Source: Chaetoderma sp. LZ-2023a (taxonomy: Eukaryota > Mollusca > Caudofoveata > Chaetodermatida > Chaetodermatidae). Taken from it: a stretch of DNA of 64,000 nt. Below are positions 13,290 to 27,107 of this stretch, one piece after another; the stretch's first letter is position 1; each line of letters begins with the position of its first letter. Made by a program: the position numbers and the translations under genes. The DNA lies in NCBI GenBank assembly GCA_034401795.1, contig CM067360.1, positions 54,051,768 to 54,115,767 on the forward strand, given 5' to 3'. The notes beneath the pieces are model-generated. The model made no database searches and was not told the origin of the DNA. It saw only the letters and a list, made by a program, of their open reading frames with translations.

Positions 13290-13377
13290 TAAATAGTGTG
13301 CGTGCGTGCGTGCGTGCGTGCGTGCGTGTGTGCGTGCGTGCGTGCGTGCGTGCGTGTGCGTGTGCGTGTGTGTGTGT
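13290..13377. repeat. (TGCG)n/(TG)n microsatellite
   Basis: An uninterrupted run of TGCG units grades into TG, within the leader of DIRS copy 2. Confidence 0.95.
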
Positions 13378-13983
13378 AGGGATCAAGAGGGCAAAGTGAG
13401 CTCTTCTTCTGAGAACTCCAACTCATTTTGGGCAGACATTTTTCCTAACATGGGAAAATGGAACCGTGGCGGAGAGAAAAACTAACCATCTGCTGACTGT
13501 AGTGACCATCAATCATAACTATGTATCTGTGGACAAACACAAAGAGAGATTAGTATTTCAAAGCGCCAGTTATGAATTAATCCATTTTAATGGCACCTAT
13601 TACGTCTAATGGTGAATCTCGGAAACACATGACACAATGAATCGTGACGTGAATTAGACAGAAATGTAATTGAATTCATCTGATAACTTGGTTCTGGAGT
13701 ATCCTCCGGAGACTTAGCACGGTCAGACATGATTTTCAAGGTAAATTCTTATGAAAAAAATAGTTGAAACAGCAGAAAACTTCAAGCACAGAACTTGAGC
13801 ATGTGTCTCCTTAGCCAATAAATTGGAAAAGAGGAAGTGCTAGTCTGCGCATGCACGAGGTTGGAGCTGGCATCTGCCGGACTGTCATCTGACTATCTGC
13901 CCAGCAGGGGCACCTTACTTTTTTAATCTGAGTGTTTATTCAGTGTCGATATTTGGGAATATCAAAGTGTTGGGAGGTAAGCA

Positions 13984-14659
13984 CCGTAAAAATTTGACTA
14001 AAGGACGCAGTTTTTTTTGTCGAATTACATGTTCTAGGAAGGAGGTGCGCGTCCTATAATCGAGAACATTCCTTGCGCACATTTTTGGGTCAAAATTTTT
14101 CTTAAAAAGTCAAAGATTATACCACGGAAATTGAAATAGATGTTACCCTAGACAATTCGCGCCACCGATGACTATGTTTAATGTACTCCAAAAACACCAA
14201 GCGGAAGTGAAATTGTTAAATTGGGGCGCCTAAATATTGCTTATTCTTTAATAAATATCACTTATTACATCAAAATTAATCCAGAATTTGACATAAAATG
14301 GTGTCAAGAAATGATACAAGTATAAATCACGTGATTCGCTCCAATCGCAAAAGATCTTTATTCTAATTAGCACGAGTACTCAGATCTAAATATTCTGGAC
14401 TCGGAAATTGCTATATATCATCATTGCGCGATAGGAACTGAATATTCCCGTACCCGTTTGATAACCTACTCCCGTTAGCACATAAGATTACACAGCCCCT
14501 CCAATCGCAAAAGAGCCAGATAACCAACTCCCGTTAGTGCATAAAATCACACAGCGCCTCAAAACGCTTATACTTGAATACAAGGTTTTTGGGTGGATTT
14601 TGGTCAAATTTGGGACAGTGTACTATATTCGAGGGCGGCCTTTAGTCGAGAAATCATGG
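13984..14659. mobile_element. MITE family C, copy 1, inserted in the right end of DIRS copy 2
   Basis: The terminal inverted repeats begin CCGTAAAAATTTGACTAAAG (left) and CCATGATTTCTCGACTAAAG (right, reverse complement). The expected TA target duplication is TA on the right (14660-14661) and CA on the left. Removing the insert restores the DIRS end GGTAAG-TATACTCTTG, which fixes the borders. The interior is about 70-75% like the copy at 19634-20301 in reverse orientation. No ORF, so non-autonomous; the TA duplication suggests a Tc1/mariner-like mobiliser. Confidence 0.8.
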
Positions 14660-14689
14660 TATACTCTTGAAGTGAAAAGGGCGATTCAT

Positions 14690-14870
14690 AATACATGACC
14701 ATTTACAGGCCAAGACAGTATTTCTGAAAATTGAGCACTGTCTGAGATGACAGATTTGAGACAGTGGATAACCGGTTATTGAGCCAGTCATTCCATTGAT
14801 AAAATGTCAACAATATCCTCATGGCCTGCAAATGGATAACTCTCAAGACCACTAAGCCAGTTTTGGCCAG
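14690..14870. repeat. Family B palindromic element, degenerate
   Basis: It contains TTATTGAGCCAGTCATTCCA and the outer GGCCTGCAAATGGA arm, both as in the other family B copies. It ends about 40 bp past the 5' splice site that follows the last exon found of the SLC22-like gene. Confidence 0.65.
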
Positions 14871-14912
14871 CTTGAGCATCGAAAGATTTACGGCTAAAAT
14901 CTTTATACTTAC

Positions 14913-14985
14913 CAAATAAACAAACTGTGGTGCGACAATTCCTCCTATTCTGGCAGCCATTGAACATGAGCCAATACCAATGTTC
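14913..14985 (-). CDS. SLC22-like gene, exon 9
   Basis: The acceptor TTTTAG precedes 14985 and the donor G|GTAAGT follows 14913. The exon is 73 nt: the first base completes an Arg codon and the exon ends in phase 0. It encodes NIGIGSCSMAARIGGI-VAPQ, the segment after the conserved FPTxxR motif. It is the last exon found; no continuation was seen in the 14.9 kb to the left, which is mostly DIRS copies. Confidence 0.93.
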
Positions 14986-17900
14986 CTAAAATAGATAACA
15001 ATGTGAATAAAATACATAACGTAATCACACAATCCCCTTCAATGAGTCATTTCCATAGATGTGTGTTGTCAAGACGCATGGATGGTTAGGAGTAAAAAAT
15101 AACATAATCTGAATGAATAGACGAAGAGCTGGATGGACAGAAGTATAAACAAGAGGCCCAAGGACATGTGACGGTCACCTGGACCATTAGCATTTGAACT
15201 ATTTGAATTTCAATAAACATGATGGATAATTTTTGGAAAATCCAAGATGGCCATTAAAAAGGTGACCAATCATAATTCTGCATACAAGTCCTGAAGCCTA
15301 CTTGCCTAGTGTCCTTCCAGCTAAGCTTGTTTGAAATTGGTCGAGTGGGTTAATGTCAGGCGTAGCCCTTTAATAGATTTCCCAAAGTTTTCGGAAAATC
15401 AAAGATGGCCACAGCAAAAATTGGTCAATCAAAATTCGAGATAGAAGTTCTCAAACGTACCACACTGGTATCCTTTCTGGCAAGTCTGGTTGAAATCGCG
15501 CCAGCAGTTAATGTGGAGTTGTTTTTTAACTGATTTCCCCCAAAATTTTCAGAAAATCCAAGATGGCCACTGGAAAGATTTAACAATCAAAATTATGTAC
15601 ACAAAGTCTGAAGCCTACACCTATAAGGTCCTTTCAGCCAAATTTGTTTGAAATCGGGCAACCTATTAAGAAGCGATTTGACGGACGGACGGACAGCTGG
15701 ATGCCATGGCATAAGCTCATTTGGCCCTTCAAAAAAAATGTGCTTTCTCAAAATAGTGACATAATAATGCAACAGCTTCACTTCAAATGGCTAACAATGG
15801 ATGGATCCCCTTTTAGCTTTGCCCACCCATTTCTAGCTAAGCTCCGCCACCACTTTGCCCATGTTGGGATTTATCTAACACTGAACTCCCTGAATCTCAA
15901 TTTCCAGAAAACTGTACAGGTAAGCAGTTGAATATAGTGAAACTAATTTGACTGGGTAATGTGCAACAGTGACCAGTTAAATTAGTTTCAAGATATTAAA
16001 CAGAATGGTTATTAAGAAGCAAAGCCATACAATTCGTACACATGACAGACTATTAAGAGTTTCTGACGAGTTTACATACCCCATTCATGACATACTTTAA
16101 TTGTGACATCAGCCTACCTGTGATATATTTGATAATGATGTCATATACTGGACTGACAAATGGGAAGCAGGAAAGAAGACCCTTCTTCCAAGATGCTTTC
16201 ACGATATGAAGTGGCTTCATCATGTTCAAGGTGTGGCACTGGTAAAACTAGATGGTTTCCTTTTTCCTCCCAATGGTGGTAGGTGTATTTGTCAATAATA
16301 GGATCTCCTCTTTGTGTGTACCTACATATGTGCATGCATGTGTGCGTGCAAATGTATATACATGCATGTGCTGGACTAACCTGACAACAGTGGGAAATAT
16401 TTCTGCAGAAAGCACTTGTACTGCTGCCCAGCCACCAGCGATACCAGACTTCCCTACCATAGCTACTGCTCTGGCTGTCCATGGCCACTCGTGTAACTTA
16501 CCTAGAATTTTAACAGTAATAATACATAGCTTCTGAGATAAATATATCCGAGATATGTAATTCTATACCAAGATAAGCATGGCTGTTTTGGTCTAATGAG
16601 CATAGCGATACATCTATATCTGTATAACAGGGATAGCACATCAATAATGCACATGCAGGAAACAAGGAATAGACACAATGTAACAAAGACACATGTATCT
16701 CTCTTGAATGAGGTAGGCATGATATAACAAAGGCAGTAGAGGGATCCATTGCTAAGCAGTTCCCATTTCTAGCTAAGCTCCGCCCCCTTTATACATGTGA
16801 TGTAATCAATTTTAATCCTGAATTCCCAGAATCTAAAGTTCAATATAACTATACAGGTACAGTAAGCTGCTGAATATTTTGAAACTACTTTGACTGAAGC
16901 TCAGCAACACTCCCAGTTAATTTAGTTTAGAAATATTAAACATGTTTATTAAATTGTAAATTCACCAGACATACAATTCAGACACATGTGTGATTGACTT
17001 ATGTCATTTTGATTGTGATGTCAACTTGTCAAGTAACATGTGCTGTACTTGATTATGATGTCAGATATGTCAGTGAGAGGTCGGATCACTCTATTACAGT
17101 TACTTCACCACATAGCTGCTATAGAAAGCATTAGTTTTCAGTACTCAGGGCAATTAAGCATCAGGCATCACATGACACCATAACACCAAGCTGTTAAGTG
17201 TTCTGTGATCAGACGTCAAAACATGTAATCTTAGACTAGTAAAAACGAAGAACTTAAAATAGATTAGGATGCATGCAACGGACAAGACACAGTCATGAGC
17301 ATGATGAAGATGGAAGATAACTGACAAAACTGAAAAAGGTTTACACTCCTTCCAGCCGCAGAAAACAGTCAGTCATCATCATCACTATTATTATATTCCC
17401 CTTGATGGTATCTCATATCATTATCACATGTATGTCAGTCAACTAAGAATAGTTTCAATGGACTTTTCCATCTTTATCTATGCCCCGCCAATCACTAGCT
17501 AAGCTCCACCCACACCTCGCCGTGTTGGGATTGATCGATCACCAAATGCCCTAGCTATCAATTTCCTGAAAACTATACAGGGAAGCTGTTGAATATTTTG
17601 TAACTAATCTGACTGGGTGCTGTTGCTGCCTATGGCAGCAACAGCGCCCAGTTAAATTAGTTTCAAAATATTCAACAGAATATTTTTTAAATAGTAAAAG
17701 CAAACAATTTGTACAACAATGCATAGACCGTCTTCAAATATGCGTTCGTGATGTACTTATCTACATCATTCATTATTATGTCATTCTACACATCGCGCAG
17801 TTTATTATGACGTGATATGATGGGTGGGTACTCCGGAAAGGTGAATTAACTAGTACTTCATTACTTATCATGTCAACACGACGGACTAACCAATAATCAC

Positions 17901-20900
17901 ACCTAATAAGCAGTTGGATAGATGGATGCTCATATGGAGTGGAAGACAGATCAACAGCAACTATCAGGAAGATAGATGGAAGGATGGGCAGACAAGCAGT
18001 AAACAGAGTATCAACGCAGTTAAGGGACAAAAACAGCTTCTACAAGAACAACAATATTATTTTTGAATATTTATAATTGAAATGATTGGCTCGATAACCG
18101 AGCCATTCATTCCAGCGGTAAATTTTCAAAAAATAATTGCTTGGTCTGTAAATGGACATTTAATAAGCAGATTTTTTTTTGACAGATCCTGTCAATTAAA
18201 ACAAAGAACTATCAATGATGTCATAAATTAATCTGAATATATGTTCTTTCTATAGGGATTGTAACACCTTTCAGCTATATAGCACTAAACAAATTTACCA
18301 AAGCAATCCATGTATCTTACCGACTAAATCTAAGATTAGAATGAGGAAACAGAAACTCCCGGCTATCATCATGAGTATGAAGACAGTTTTTCTTCGTCCA
18401 ATTCTGAAATCATGTGATAGTAACACTGTTAACAGCATAGAGCACAGCTCAAATATAACTTACAATGTTTCCATAAAAAACCCCAGAAACATATTAGTTA
18501 GTTAGCAATGTTCTGTTGACTATTTTTAACATAAATGGATTGGAAGACACTGCTGCCTTCAAATCCAATCATGTTCAAAATATTCAACAGTATGTTTATT
18601 TTGTTTGGGAAATGTGTTAAGTTATTTCTGAACTGTACTGTAAAACAGATACAGATTTTTAATGACATATTCTGTTGAATGCTTTGAAGCCTATTTGACT
18701 GGATTCACCGGAAGTGCTGCTTAAGTCTGACTGGAAGTGCTGCCTAAGTCTGACTGGATCCACTGGAAGTGCTGCCTAAGTCTGACTGGAAGTGCTGCCT
18801 AAGTCTGACTGGATTCACTGGAAGTGCTGCCTAGGTCTCACTAGAAGTGCTGCCTAAGTCTGACGGGATTCACTGGAAGTGCTGCCTAAGTCTGCCTGGA
18901 TTCACTGGAAGTGCTGCCTAAGTCTGACTGGATTCACTGGAAGTGCTGCCTAAGTCTGACTGGATTCACTGGAAGTGCTGCCTAAGTCTGACTGGATCCA
19001 CTGGAAGCGCTGCATAAGTCTGACTGGATTCACTGGAAGTCCTGTCTATGTCTGACTGGATTCACTGGAAGTCCTGTCTAAGTCTGACTGGATTCACTGG
19101 AAGTGCTGCCTAAGTCTGACTGGATTCACTGGAAGTGCTGCCTAGGTCTGACTGGATTCACTGGAAGTCCTGTCTAAGTCTGACTGGATTCACTGGAAGT
19201 GATGCATAAGTCTGACTGGATTCACTGGAAGTGCTGCATAAGTCTGCAGAAATTCAGCAGAGACAGCTAAAGAAAATACAGTTTTATACACATGTATATA
19301 TTATCCCATGAAATGGCTGCATTTTACCATGTGGGCATTCCATAAAGAATTTGTGTTGGGCTCTGTCTAAAATCTGCATTGGACCCTCAACCATGTGTCA
19401 ATACTATTTTAAAGTGATAAGAATATTGTATCATCATGGTTTATTATGGTTTATTAATGTCATTTGCAGTGGCATTGTTGCATCATGCAAACGTTACTTG
19501 ATATTATTAAATCAATATGTAAATACATCATAAATGAATTTTGCTAAACATTCTGTTTATTCTCCATAAATAATACAGGCAATAAACACGCATTAAGATT
19601 AATTTTCTTACTTAGCAGTTTAGGTTTATAATACCGTAAATCACGTATTAGTAACCACATCCCTAATAGACGTCGCATGCCAATTTTCTAGATGAGCGAT
19701 TTTAATTTCTTAGTTTGAAAACAGCAAATATATCTAATAGAAGTCGCATCCAAATTTCAGCAGCTTGTGCAAAGAACATTTTTTTATGAGCTAAATAACT
19801 TTACGTGTATTGCGCAAGTATCTATCCGGGTATGAACATTAGCATTTTCGAGCTACTTGAGTAATGCGAGAGTCACAAGCTAAACTCGTCCTATAGCGGA
19901 AGCGGATTCATCATGTGATTTATATATTTTTTCGATGACATTTTGTGTCAAACTTAGTATTAATTTTGATGACATAAACAATGTTTATTAAAGCATACAC
20001 AATATTTAGGTGGTCCCATTCAATAATTTCACTCTCGCGATGATGGATATAAGGTATTCATTAAGCAAACGTCATAAGACGGTAAGAATTTCTGCTGTGA
20101 AATTGTGATCAATTTTTGTGCTATTGTTTTTTTATCAATTTAGAGAATTGATTTCAATTTTTACTTGAAATATACCGAATAGAATTCTCTCCCACCCACA
20201 CCCCACCCCCCAACCCCACCTTCTTTCTCAAAGATCTGGATTTAAAGAGTTTACATTCCTTGCCCTATTAGAAGCCACGGTTACTAATAGGCAATTTATG
20301 GTACAGGTGTCATTTCGGCGTCTTGTTCAATACAGATTTTTAACACAGAATACTTGAATGTACAATAAAAATCTATATTAAATTCAGAAATGTTATATAA
20401 TTGGATATTTTTCTATGCCAATAGATAGCAATTTGCTATTTTTACAGTTGCCTTTGTGCATTCGAACCGTTAACAATCATACCTGTTATTGACAATTAGG
20501 ACAAAGATCAGAGCTGGAATCTCTACAAGGCCGGAGAGGAATATGTTGAGGTATTTATTGCCAGACAAGTTCTTGACATTAAGCGACAGACCATAGTATA
20601 CAGAACTGCTGGTATACCTACAAGGTAGACAAACAAGATGGAATTAATGATGATATTAACATTAATCCTAGCAACAAAAAAAACTAGAAACATAAATTAT
20701 GCTAATTAGCTGTTCACTGATTAGCTCAGCTGACTTGACAATCAACTGAACTATAACATTCACCCAGCGCTCACCATCCAACTGCCGGTTGTCTGTCCAT
20801 CCATCTGTGCATCATCCACAATGGTGGCACTTTTCATTATGTCTGGACTGATTTAGATAAAGCCCAGTCAGCATATTTTAATATTCCTATCAGGAATAAA

Positions 20901-23900
20901 TTAGTTTTGCTTCAGAAAATCATCCATACTTTCTTACTGACAAGAAAATCAAAAGATGGCTACCATTTGCGACAATTCCTTAAGTATGGGAACTGCCTAG
21001 TATGTACTTTTAATCTGCTAAGTTGTTGAACAATATTGCTAAAATTCGGAGGATATTTATCCCCAAATGTTTGAAAAAATGTTGAAATATTGCAATCACC
21101 TCCATCCATTCATTTGTCTGTCCATCTGGCTATCTCCTCCGAAACCGGTTGATGAAATTCAATCAAATTCGCTATGACACGACAATTACAATAGGCATTT
21201 ACATTAGATTAGGCATTTACATTTACACTCCTAACCCCTCCCTTCCCCCTCCATGGGTGTAGAAATTCAAAGTTGGCAGAAGTCAACCAAATTTTGTATG
21301 CTAGTTGCCCTATGATTGCGGAATATGAGACACTGTTTTCATTAGTCTCATGTAGGGTATGTTAAAGTTGGCTAAAGCGTAGGGGTTTATGATGGTGTGC
21401 CGCCGATTTCCCATTCTGGTTATTTTTGCATCTTTTCTCCTGTGACAAAATTTCAGATCAAATCAATAGTATAAGCATAGGAAAGTCTGTATTCCCAACA
21501 TTAAGTGGACAATGGTTTTGGGATGGACAGCAGTTTTGTTTTGAGAACAATTGGACTAAACGTTATTGCTGCCTATTAGTAAGCAAAACAAGTTATTCAA
21601 AAGATATGTGACATAATTCATTTGTCCCATAGGAAGCATCATCATAATAATACTCTTTAGTTATAAGCTTTTGGAGATGTGTCTATTCACCCAAGATGCC
21701 TGTTAGGACATGACTCATTACACAAAGCTCGCTTCCCTCTTACATGAAACAACATTGCCAAGGGAGATTATAGACTCTCGATATACATGTATATTACATC
21801 AGTAAATTGGATTAAATTTTTATGTTAACTAACTAATTTTTTTACAAATATAACAGAGTTGTGTCAAGGCAATTCTACATTGCATTTGGCATATTTATTG
21901 GGACACAAGTACTTTAAGCACTAACTTGCACAGCATAGTCAAAGTTGCTCACTATAACACCCGTTTGTCTGAGCCAAGACATGTTTTTAAAAAACAAAGA
22001 TTGTCAAACAACCATCCAGAACTCATATATCATACGGGACAAATGTAGGCAGTCAATTGTATGGAGACCATCTTTCTATAGTGACTAATGGATAGATCTG
22101 ATCTGTCAAGTCTCAAGTATATGGGGGTCATAATCAATTACGTCACATGTAGGTTGATGTCATAATCATAATGTATAATGAATGACGCATAGAGATGTAG
22201 GGCTGGGCGGTATACTGGTTTCACACCGTCTGACGGTTTTCTATGGCGACTGTCAAAAACCATTATGAAAATTTTAAAAATGAAAAACCTTCCGTAAGAT
22301 CGTCATTGCATGACATCTGGTGATTGTCCTAAACTAGTTTGTTCTTGACTTGAGTTTATCGTCCAGCGGGTAACCATTTGCTAATAGCGGCCATAAAATA
22401 CAGTCATCTATAACTATTAGCCGTAGGAAAGCCAGTGTGTTGGTAAAATCCTAACAAATCGGGTGAGGACAACACTCGGCAATTATGATTTGACTTGCCA
22501 GCAGTCAATTTTACATACGGTAAGCTCTGCGACTTCAAGGTAAGATTGAATAATTTGAAAATCTAAATTTCTTCTTTGTAACAAATAATCGAATTGTCAA
22601 TTGAGTTTGTACTATGTTTAATTAGGATTCCAAGCGTGACACAACACAAAAAAATACAAGAAACACGCTACGAAAACAACCACGCTCTACAATGAACTCC
22701 CAATCCAAATATGTTATTATTTCCTTTAGATTTCGATAAACATAAAATGATCCAGCACGGAATAAGACATATCAGACAAATTGCTTGAACGACCGAAAAA
22801 TGAAAATGATTAAGTTCGCTTCTTACATTGGTGGACCAGTTACAAGTAAAATAAACATCTTAGCCTCTCAAATACGAGCAGGCATAATGTGATTGGTTGC
22901 TACGAATTCTTCCCCGAGGATATTCACTATTATTGATTTTATGAATGAAATTACTGTAAATCATTATAGTATTTTTCATCGCGTGACTTTTTGGTCGATA
23001 GAGTTAGAATCACCTCGTTTTGTTTTATGGGTCGGGCCGTCTTCATATATCTGCCAGACTACGGAGTGTTGATTTAAGCAGATTTAGTAAGATTCCCGCC
23101 AATCATTGCGTTTATGTTGTCAATTTATCATAATTTCTTTATTATGGCATATATTACTCTCGAAAAATAGTCAGACAGTTTTTTGTGAACTCTTGAGATG
23201 CGATTTCCGGGAAATGACTACCCTTTAGTTATGTGCTGACTGACATTCACCCGTGTGAACGACAGTTTATTGAAGCGTATTACTGAATACCGAGTACTCG
23301 AATACAAACACGTGACTTACTAGACTAGATCATACTGTAAGTGGTTATACGAACTCTAGCCGTATCAGCACTACTCTACTAGGGGCCTAAACTCCCTCTC
23401 ATATTCGGGTTCCTATTTTCATGCGGTAGATTTTACTATGCTTTCGAAAATAGTGTCCTAATAACTATATAGAAAATCAACATTTTAGTAGCTAGGGTAG
23501 TAATTTCACGACATCACATGAACCAGACTATTTATTTTATTTATTTTAACTGCTATTTTTAGATGTCCTGCATTGAAGTGAACAGTCATACGTAGTTATC
23601 ATTCTAATTGTGTGCCAATTTACGTCAGTTGTCAAATCGCAAAATACATGTACTGTAGCTATAAAAAAAACCAAGATATATTCATATTTCAAATTATTTT
23701 CGCTCATTCTAGCCCCTTAAACCGGTATTTCGGTTAAACCGGTTTAATTAGTGATAACTTCACCGGTTTTCTTTTAGGCCAAACCGCCCAGCCCTACAGA
23801 TATGTCCATCATGAACCTTGAATGGTTTGTCAAGTGTATGAGTTGTATGTCTACTATTTAATAAACATTCGGTTGAATATTTGAAAACTAATTTTACTCA

Positions 23901-26900
23901 GTCAAATTATTTTCACAATATTCAAAATTTACAGGTTAGAAATGTGCAGGGCATAGATAGAAATGTGTGGGGGTATAGCTAGAAATGTGCAGGGCATCGC
24001 TAGACCCATGCGGGCATAGCTAGAAATGTGTGGGTTATAGCTAGAAATGTGTGGGTTATAGCTAGTGTGGGGGCAGAGCTAGAAATGTATGGGGTATATA
24101 TAGAAATGTCGGCAGCATAACTAGAAGTATGTGGGGCATAGCTAGAAATGTGTGGGATTAGGCTAGAAATGCATTCAATAAGGTGGTCACCTAAGACAAG
24201 TTTTACACAGTATACCACCTTGATACTTACCAAGCAAACATAAGAATGAATGAACACAGAGTGAGATGCCAGGAGCTGCACAGCTGCCAATAGTAATACT
24301 TCTTCCTTTTCTCACCTGGATTCTGAGCAGTTTAAAGAAACAACATCCACTTAATTTAGTGATGTTGACATTGATTTAAAAAGTGTACAAAATGCTATGA
24401 AATCGTATACAAGAGAGCGCAACGCTTTCCTGCCAGTGTAGTGCAAGATCACACATATCTTATTACCATGGCCAGGAGTCACAACCCTGATGAGGCCCAT
24501 TCGATTTCAGAGAAAATTTTGATCATACAAGAGGTCCAAGGGCCTGTGGCGCTCACCTGGACCATTGGCATTTAAACCATTTGCATTTAAATAGACACGA
24601 TGGATGATTTTCGGAAAATCCAAAAAAAGTGCGCAATCAAGACTCTTGTTTAATATGTTGAAACCTACCATCATAGGATCGTTCCACCCAAGTTTTCTTG
24701 AAATCGGGCTATTGATTGAAGGAAGGAAGGAGTACAGTTTTTAAATGGTTCCGGAAAACTTTCACATTTCTGCCAAAACATTGACCTATCGAAATTCTGA
24801 ATAGAATTTCTAGAGGCTACGACAATAGGATGCTTCCAGCCGAGTTTGCTTAAACTCGTTAAAGCAGTTAATGAGGAGTAGCCTTTTAACTGATTTCCCA
24901 AAATTTTCAGAAAATCCAAGATGGCTACCAAAAAATTGGACCAATCAAAATTCTGTATAGAAGTTCTAAAAACTACCAGTCTAGTATCCTTCCAGTCAAG
25001 TCTGGCTGAAATTGCTCAAGCAGTTAATGAGTAGTGTTTTAAACGATTTTCCGCCATTTTTCAGCAAATCCAAGATGGTTGCTGGAAAAATTGACCAATC
25101 AAAATTCTGTATATAAGATCTGAAGCATACTAGGCTAGGGTTCTTCCAGCCAAGTTTGATTGAAATCGGCCCAGTGGTTATCAAGACTAGACTTTCACAT
25201 GAGTTGCAGAAATTTTCAGGAAATCCAAGATGGCTGCCGGAAAACTTGACCAATCAAAATTCCTTATACAAGTTATGAAACCTACCAGCCTGTGTATCTT
25301 CCAGCTAAGTTTAGTTGAAATTGATCAAGCAGTTAATGAGGAGTAGCGTTTTAAATGATTTCCAGAGTGATTAATGAGTAGCATTTTAAGCAAAAGTTGA
25401 CGGACAGATGCTGGACGCCGGATAGATGGACAGACGGATGATCGTCATGCCATAAGCTCACTTGGCCATTCTGGCCAGGTCAGCTAATAATGTCACAAAA
25501 ATATTTTCAGAATAAGATAAGAAATATTTATAGTACCATATGTTGGCAGGAGGTATTGAATCTTGAATTACAGAGTAACTTTTGGATTATATGCAGAACC
25601 TTTTCCTATGTGATTAATTTTGTGGCTGTCACGTGTGTTACACTAGACAAATTTTTGAAAAACAATTTTCTATTAATCACCCTAAACTCTGTGATCTGTA
25701 TGGATTATTTGCGTTGAAGTAATATAATTTTATTTCAATGGATAGTTCTCTAACTCTGTCAATCAATAGTTTCTAGATCACCAACATTTAGATACTTTTA
25801 GTTTAATGTGAAACTGTGTCACGTATGTTACGTCACGTGTGTTACATCAAGGACTTTCCTTTCAAAGCATTGTTTAAACACACATTTAATGTACATGAGA
25901 AAAATTGAAATCTTTTTTTGTCTTATTACACTTCAGGAAAAGTAGCATGCTGCTATACATCATGGGGTAACTTAGCTAGCATAACTAGTGAAGAAATATT
26001 GGCAATCCTGTGTGTCTCTTGTTTGTAATGTACTGTGATGTATATTTGTAAGGGGTCCATCACTTTATATGCATTGCCTTGGATGGACTGCCTGTAGCAT
26101 CTGTTTACATGTACATAAATCGTGAAATAAATAATATTGAACTTGAACTTGAATCATCAACGACATGACAGATAGTCTATGATCAGAGATAAACCATGAT
26201 TTACATGTATGATCAAATTGGTAGCAAGTCTGGTTAATTATATACAGTACTATGTATTTCACTAGACAGAATATGTACAACATCATATGGAATAGGGGTG
26301 ATTGATGGCAATGAGGAATCAGCAAAATCACTTGTAAAAAATACATTCAATTACTGCCTGAATTTCAGACATCAAAGGTTACAGCACTACAGAGAACTAC
26401 ATGTGATACATGACATCCAAATGTGTTATTGAATTTGCTGACACACTACATGGGATAAATATTAGAAGATACCTGCCATATAAGTATAGAATGAATTTCA
26501 TTAACTACAGTGACAAAAACATCTAAACTTCTGAAAGGAAGACCAGTTACATTTTTTACATTATACATTCATGCATTGCCTTGGCGGTTGTCAAACATAT
26601 TACACACACTGAATTCAATGACACACGCACCCTGTAGAGTGGGTAATTGTCACTTACTCTTCCTGGGAAATTGACTCACTAGGTTTGATACAGGACTAAG
26701 TGTTACGAAACATTTACTGCTCTAGGGACATGGCTTCTTTCAGCTAAATCGATTGATGATAAGTCAGAAGATCTATGAAAAGTAGGTCGTCTAGTTCCGG
26801 TATCTGTGGCAACTATACATGTAAAATAGAAATTTAGTGTTGGAATTTACTAGCTTTTATAGTCATTCTCGTACATGTATGAACTGTCAGCCCACAAAAC

Positions 26901-27069
26901 CATCACTAAACTAATGGTACATATAGATGAACTCAACACACATAGGTCATGTATACATAGCCATGCTCTGTTTGGGATTAGTGTGCCTCTAGATTGACAG
27001 ATTTAAAATAACATTTACTGGGGACTTTTATTCTGCATTCTTTTCTCTGTAAAGTTGCGATTTTAACTC

Positions 27070-27107
<38 letters not shown>

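Larger units (their letters stand above)
10505..14677 (-). mobile_element. DIRS-like retroelement copy 2, short and broken, with a nested MITE
   Basis: It belongs to the same subfamily as copy 1, judging by its ends (ACTTACCTCCCTAACA and CTGGGCAG blocks). Inverted ends are at about 10530-10720 and 13800-13980, roughly 85-90% alike by eye. The internal complementary region is at about 10793-10890 and pairs with both outer edges. A gag-like region is present, with a trace of the next ORF; the reverse transcriptase to recombinase part is essentially missing. The outermost right end (GTATACTCTTGAAGTGAAA, about 14659-14677) is separated from the rest by a 676-bp MITE. Fossil. Confidence 0.8.

Noticed and set aside
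18698-19246. Direct repeats that might suggest a CRISPR-like array
   Set aside because: Units are contiguous with no unique spacers, and the context is an animal intron; it is a minisatellite.
24000-24290. Ser/Tyr-rich minus-strand frame with ISSYAPHTSSYA-type repeats
   Set aside because: It is a translation of the 21-bp minisatellite. The real exon 5 lies at its upstream end in a different frame.
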